A stretch of 48,893 nucleotides of DNA. It comes from Spirogloea muscicola (taxonomy: Eukaryota > Streptophyta > Zygnematophyceae > Spirogloeales > Spirogloeaceae). Below, one piece after another: positions 43,788-48,893 of this stretch (position 1 is its first letter; each line of letters opens with the position of its first letter). The translations under genes and the position numbers were made by a program. The stretch is taken from NCBI GenBank assembly GCA_009602725.1, contig WELB01000177.1:198433-247325 (forward strand). Reading direction: 5' to 3'. The notes beneath the pieces were generated by a model, which did not search any database, was not told where the DNA came from, and saw only the letters and a list, made by a program, of their open reading frames with translations.

Positions 43788-45759
43788 ATGCACGCGGCGG
43801 CGCCGCTGCTGGGCCTGGGCCACGCCGCGCGCGCCTTCCGCGACTCGCTCAAGGCGCTCGAGGCCGACGTGCAGCACGCCAACACGCTGTGAGCTCCCCG
43901 CCGCGCCGCACGCGCCCGCCGTCCCTGCCCCGGTACTCCGCGAGCTGCCCCGGGCCTGGCACCGGACGCCCGGTCGCACTGGTGGCTCCCTCTTGGCGAG
44001 CCACAGGCTGCCGTAGCTGTGCCGGGTCATGGCCGCCAATTGAGGGGAAATTGGCGGCCATGCTGTGCTCCAGCTGCCGTCAGGGCTCCGCAATTCCGCC
44101 GCTGCCCAGGGAGAGAGGTCTCGAAGAGAAGGCGGGGGGCGCAGGGGTTTCGGGTGGGGGGAGCCGGGGGCTGTTATGGACGGGCAGCGCACGAGCCTTG
44201 AATTTGCCACTCACATTGAAGGAGATATCAATCTCCGAACTGGGACTGACCAAATTGCGCCAATTAAGGCTTGTAAGGAGTGCTGCGGCCGCACAACAAC
44301 TGACTGATTGCTGCAGTCCGAAACCCGTAACCTCAGCCCGAGTCATTCCCTGAGACTTTGTCAGCTGCCAGACCCCTGCCAGCTGCAGAACAGGCGGTCT
44401 GGCTGAGAAGAAAGTTTCAGGACGACAGTGAAGAGTACGAGCTGACAGATGTCTGATTGCTGCATCCCTGCTCTGGCAGCCTGCCTGACAGCTGCTGTTC
44501 TCATGTTCAGGGCCATGGACCACCCTCGGGAGCACCAGGGAGCCCGCCTGCAGATGAGGCTGTCGTACAGCCCAGCAGCGCACATGTTCCTCTTTCTGGT
44601 GCAATGGGCAGACTGCAGCCTAGCTGGGGCCCTGGGGCTGCTGCGAGTCCTCATTCACTATGTATACTTGGACGGCACAACCACCATGTCCACCCAAGAC
44701 CGCCGCGCTTCTCTGCACGAGTTCTACGGTGAGTCAAGCTTGCTTCTCCTGAGTGCATGTGCGATCCTACACAATTTGCCTTGGTCAAGTGTAGCAGCGG
44801 AGCTCTTAAATGAGCCCTTTGGAAGCTGTGCATGCTATGCAAAGCCTAGGTAAATGGTGCTGTTGGCGATATGTCTCGAATGTAATCTGCTGTAGAGAAC
44901 AGAGCAAATAGCTGCGCAGCATGCCTCAAATACAACAATTGGCGCGTCATGACATGCACAGTGCTGTTGTAGTTTTCAGAGTGCTTGCCCACCAGTACGA
45001 CCCTCCGTACAGCCCTCTCCCTTTGCACATCCCTTCCGGACCAGAGTTGTCAGCACTGCCTTTGACGACTGCTTGATCAATTGGTGGTGTTGACATTGTC
45101 CATGGTGCTTTCGACTTTTGGTGGCAGCATACATTTACCCATCGCTGCAGCAGCTGCAGGGGGGCGTGAGTGAGATCGAGGCCAGGAAGCAGAGAGCTGT
45201 GTGCCAGGAGCGATACACGAGGAGGCCACGGGACTTCAAGCTGTCCTGCGAGGTGTCAGAGCTAGACAGGGAATTGGACACAGAGTGTGGTATCTGCATG
45301 GAGAACGCCATTGACATAGCCCTACCGAGGTGCAACCATGCCATGTGCATAAAGTGCTACAGGGACTGGTGAGTCTTTGGCTCGACCTGACACTTGTGCC
45401 CTAGAGCCTATGAGAGCAAAAGAGCCGGCATGCAGAGAAGCATTTGCACACGAGCCACACAGCAATGTCATGTGAAGCCTTCTGTATGGTGCTGGTTGTG
45501 CAGCCAGTGCCACACTAAGAAGAAGGATTCCCGTGTGCATTTTTGCAGGAGATCACGATCTGAATCGTGCCCATTTTGCCGAGACAGCCTGAAACGGGTG
45601 GGCTCCGGAGATTTGTGGCAGCTCATGAATGCAGACGATGTCAAGGACACAGCACAGCTAGTGAGGGAGGACGTCCTCCGACTGTTCACCTATGTGAGCA
45701 AACTCCCAACTGTGTTTTCCGACAGTGTACTTGCAGCTTATGATGCACATCTCAAATAG
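43788..45759 (+). CDS. RING-type E3 ubiquitin ligase, AIRP2-like
   Basis: A plant-type RING E3 closest in layout to Arabidopsis AIRP2, an abscisic-acid-response ligase. Four exons (43788-43888, 44511-44728, 45128-45368, 45549-45759) give 256 residues, in phase throughout. The N-terminal half is the conserved helical region: FRDSLKALEADVQHANTL, HQGARLQMRLSYSPAAHMF, LAGALGLLRVLI, DGTTTMSTQDRRASLHEFY. The RING-HC finger spans about residues 159-197: CGIC, CNHAMCIKCYRDW, then CPFCRDSLKRVGSGDLW. All zinc ligands are present. The C-terminal helix ends near SVLAAYDAHLK. The start is the first ATG in frame in a GC-rich exon, 58 bp after the N. Cytosolic; its substrates and any role in stress signalling in this organism are inference. 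Intron 1 (622 bp) contains a 14-bp perfect hairpin. Confidence 0.96.
44028..44062. repeat. Perfect 14-bp hairpin in RING-gene intron 1
   Basis: Stem catggccgccaatt (44028-44041), loop gagggga, exact reverse complement at 44049-44062. Confidence 0.92.
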
Positions 45760-46390
45760 GCCTGTAGCCTTGTCGTACTTCTTGTTCAAAGGACACTCGA
45801 GCAGACTTGGGTGCACCATAGTCACAAGGTGTCCAATGAGGTATATTTGGATATAAGAGTTGGGCTCTGGCTGTATTCGCCACTTCAGTAGTGGCTCAGT
45901 CAATCTCATTGTACAGTAGCACCCGGCTCTTCTAGCTATTACATGCCAGATATTACTGGCCAAGCTCACAACATGTACAGCAACATCTATACCCATCATA
46001 TGCTGCCTATACCTTTCAAGATTATGTCATGATGCCACATGCTACTGGCACTGCACAAATTGCAAAAAACTCGGGTCCATCAGCTACAAGCTCAATCGAC
46101 AGCACCGCCCTTCATGGATTTGCTTTGGACGCAAGATGTCGTGAGGGATTGCCTGGAGACTAAGTAGCAGATTGAGAGAGGTCGTCTTGTCAAGCTGATA
46201 AAGCAACAAGACTATCAACCTCATTATGGCCAACGAGGAAGCACTCTGCTGGCCATTCTGGTCTGTGTTCTCATGTCATCCACAATGTAGGACGATGTAT
46301 CAACAATGGGGGCAATATGTAAGACCACACAATGTTGGCTGCCTGCCCCTCTCTCATCTACTGCACGCAACACTGATAGGCCAGCCTGCT
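45760..46390. other. Convergent 3' intergenic region
   Basis: Between the stops of the RING ligase (plus) and KAS III (minus). AT-richer than flanks. A minus-strand frame over 45658-45999 overlaps the RING coding end and shows no domain. Presumptive 3' UTRs only. Confidence 0.5.
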
Positions 46391-48893
46391 TCATTGCCTG
46401 GGTCCATCCCACCGAACAATTGCTGAAGCCCAGGTGAGCCCAGCTCCAAACCCGGCAGTGGCAACCACGTGCCCAGGCTGCACGGCATGTCTACGAACAG
46501 CCTCATCTAAAGCCAATGGTATGGATGCTGCACTAGTGTTGCCGTAGTTGGCAAGGTTCGAGATCACTTTGGCTGGGTCCAGATTCATCTTCTCAGCGAC
46601 TGAATCCAATATCCTCTGGTTTGCCTGCAGCTCATGAGTAACAAAATGGTTTAGTAGCCCATGGGACTTGACTAACGTGTGCTGCAGTCCGCAGCAGCCC
46701 CAAGTGCACTGGGGCATTGCAGGCATGCGATACAGGGGCCCCAGAATGGGACTTCGGAGTTGAATGCACTGTGAGAGATTTAGCTGCGGCGCCACAAGGC
46801 TGCCAAGGACTAACGTGCTCATGCCTCATAAAGGAGCTGCTCAACCTTCTACTTCGGCAGCTTGTTCACTTCGATACTCTTCTTGCTGTCTACCTGATGA
46901 AGTAGCAGCCAGTCGACCTCAGCTGCTGTGAGGCCAGCCTCCTCCATGGCGCCTTGGACGACCTTTATTGAGGGCACCAAACATAGAAGTCGGTAACTGA
47001 ATGAGGCCTGGTGATGCTGCAGCAGGCATAGCAAACCAGCGCAAACAACTTCATGCTCACCTGGGGAACCGCTTTCACGGCAAAACGGAAGACCTCCTTG
47101 CCATTCATGTATATGTAGTTCGGATTGGCCTTGGAAGGAAGCTTTCCTGTGGCAGCTCCATTCTCACTGTCCGTGTGACTTGAGACCCCCACGCAAGCAT
47201 GTAAGTGCCTGCATCAGAACATTTTCAAGGGGCGGAGCGGATCAGAAGGCACTGTGGGCACATTCTGGAGAGACATTGACCAACAAGATGCCCTCGTCCT
47301 GGCAGTGCTGCTCTTCAAAGTCGACGAGACTCATCACTGCCACTGCAAGCGGCATTGACATGTACCTCCCTCCTTGCCCGTCACTGCGGAGATTAAAGCC
47401 CAGCAGCGCATCCTTCTCTCCATCCGCACACGCCTGCAATACGACACACTTGGGACTCAAGCAGCAGGGTGAGCGGAGCACAAACTTCGGGACAAGGAGT
47501 GACCCTATGATGCGGCTATCAGAGTCTGCACCAGTTGACAAGGGTTTACTGGCGGTTTGATCGCAAGGCTAGTGAGAACCGAGGACGGCACCTGGAGGAC
47601 CAGAGCTCCAGCACCATCGCCAAAGAGGATGCAAGTGCCCCGATCTGTCCAATCGACGTATCTTGAGAGCGAATCCGCGCCAATAAGCAGGACGTTCTCA
47701 AAACCTCCCCCTGGAGCAGTTTACTCTAGAGTGAGGCATCATTGCTAGCACTTACTTCTGCATTACATATCAAGCAGGCATTCCTGGTGGTCTTGGGGGC
47801 CGTAACTTCGTCAAAAGTTCCTCAAAAGTTCCAGGCAGCAGGAGGACACGCAGCACACAGCACCTAATGTAGCTGGAAGAGAGCAATGAGCAAGGCAAAG
47901 GAGAGCAGCCGCCACAAAAAGGAGGTGATGGGTACCCTGGATGAAGCGGCTGGCTGTGACCAGTCCGAGCACAAAGCCACTGCAGGCAGCAGTCAGGTCG
48001 AAGGCCACTGCTCGCCCAGGTTTGCAACCGATCGCAGCCTGAATCTGCAGCCATACACGCACAATGGACACGGCCTGCCTCTTCATCCCCAGTCTCCAGG
48101 ACCTGGGGCTGTCTGGGAGCCTCAGACTCGCCCCTCACCGCAGGCTGGTCGCAATCAAGCAGCAGGGTCGGCATAGGTGTCTCGGAGGGGCTCCTGACCT
48201 GGCAAGCCCCGCCGAAGATGTCCTCCGGTGTGGAAGTGCAGAAGAGCAGCAGGTCAATCTCGTCGGGTCTGACGTTGGCCATCTCCAGGGCCTTCCGCGA
48301 AGCCTCGACGGCCAACGCCGAGAGTGACTCCCCTTCTGCAAGGCCGATCGCTCTCAATCTAAGGACGCCCCTTGCTGGGCGCGGGCACCCGGCCCGGCCG
48401 AGCTGCAGCTGAGGATGAGAGGAGAGTGAGAGGGATGTGTGGCAGACCGGAGAGCACCCTGCGGGCGCGGATGCCCGTGCGCGTCGCGATCCACTCGTCG
48501 TTGGTGTCCACATAGCGCGACAGCTCGTCGTTGGAGATGGACCGCTGCGGCACCGCGGAGCCGCTGCCGGCCAGACGGCAGCCCCGCCCCAGCTTCCTGC
48601 GGCGATGACACGCAGAGCGGCCCGCCGGCAGAGCCAGCTCAGTCCGCGGCCATTCAAGCGGGGGGCCGGGCGCAGCGCGGCTGTCCTGGCGAGCACCAGC
48701 CGCGGCTAGCTGCAGCCGCTGCCGCGCCTCCGCCAGCTCCGCGGCGGGCTGAGCCACGACGGGCAGCGCACGGGGACCGGAAGCGTCTGGCCAGCTGCCG
48801 GGCGGGCTCACTGCACGCCGCGAGCCGGATGCCCGGTGCTGGGCGGCCGCTTCCGGAGGAGGAGGCGGACCTGGGGCGTGGCGCGGGGGCGGG
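46391..48893 (-). CDS. Plastid beta-ketoacyl-ACP synthase III (KAS III), 5' end beyond window
   Basis: Catalyses the first condensation of plastid type II fatty-acid synthesis, joining acetyl-CoA to malonyl-ACP. Readable blocks, in order on the minus strand: [20 protein letters not shown] and [21 protein letters not shown] (about 48460-48600), [20 protein letters not shown] (48200-48360), an exon 47936-48044 with [15 protein letters not shown] (catalytic Cys near 47983), [20 protein letters not shown] and [11 protein letters not shown] (about 47592-47700), [15 protein letters not shown] (47061-47178), VDWLLLHQ (46894-46962, catalytic His), then ANQRIL...[16 protein letters not shown] (46391-46624, catalytic Asn) and [16 protein letters not shown]. 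The full Cys-His-Asn triad is present. No in-frame ATG occurs upstream of the core within the window, so the transit peptide and start lie beyond the right edge or in an unresolved exon. Confidence 0.94.

Noticed and set aside
43121-44353. Longest plus-strand open frame (about 410 codons)
   Set aside because: It runs through repeat modules, the N at 43730, the RING-gene first exon in another frame and its intron. Low-complexity Arg/Pro/Ala translation reflects GC content.

Overview
This is nuclear DNA from a photosynthetic eukaryote, most likely a green alga. Genes are split by many GT-AG introns and a few GC-AG introns. Two products are plastid proteins (ribosomal protein bL35c and a beta-ketoacyl-ACP synthase III), one resembles a chloroplast-division factor, and the telomere-like repeats are of the plant/green-algal TTTAGGG type. 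The intron-dense, compact layout with GC-rich 5' exons fits a trebouxiophyte-like chlorophyte, but that placement is inference. No tRNA, rRNA or CRISPR was recognised.

Layout. The window opens with a 123-base poly(A) run, then a plus-strand F-box gene (170 to about 3619). Positions 4.2-6.9 kb hold a (TTTA)n run, a decayed gag-like retroelement piece and an orphan RNA-polymerase-largest-subunit-like zinc-clamp ORF (minus). A JmjC/cupin-8 gene (minus, 6896-9086) and an EamA/SLC35G-type transporter (plus, to 12040) diverge from one GC-rich promoter. Two minus-strand genes follow: an S33-type alpha/beta hydrolase (12825-16535) and a WDR26/GID7-like LisH-CTLH-WD40 protein (17949-20892). About 5 kb of repeat-rich DNA (20.9-26.0 kb) contains a 466-bp TA-flanked MITE whose core is a head-to-head telomere-like repeat; it lies just upstream of a GC1/SulA-like SDR gene (25999-29227, plus).

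RPB9 (29535-30465, minus) is complete and highly conserved. A GT43 glycosyltransferase (31739-33666, plus) and plastid bL35 (34081-35355, minus) converge. A second repeat block (35.4-38.1 kb) precedes the AAR2 U5 snRNP assembly factor (38334-42088, plus). A third block (42.6-43.7 kb) precedes an AIRP2-like RING E3 ligase (43788-45759, plus). A plastid KAS III gene (minus, from 46391) runs off the right edge.

The genes are housekeeping loci with no shared pathway. The most unusual content is the repeat landscape between them: a mosaic family of 60-100-bp modules, many carrying a GGCTGG/CCAGCC inverted core. Its copies are found in both orientations, as a near-perfect foldback, and as copies identical over 67 bp, and one end of a related repeat forms the splice-acceptor region of a GC1 intron. 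Exon coordinates were assembled by eye from homology and splice consensus, so individual junctions may be off by a few bases.
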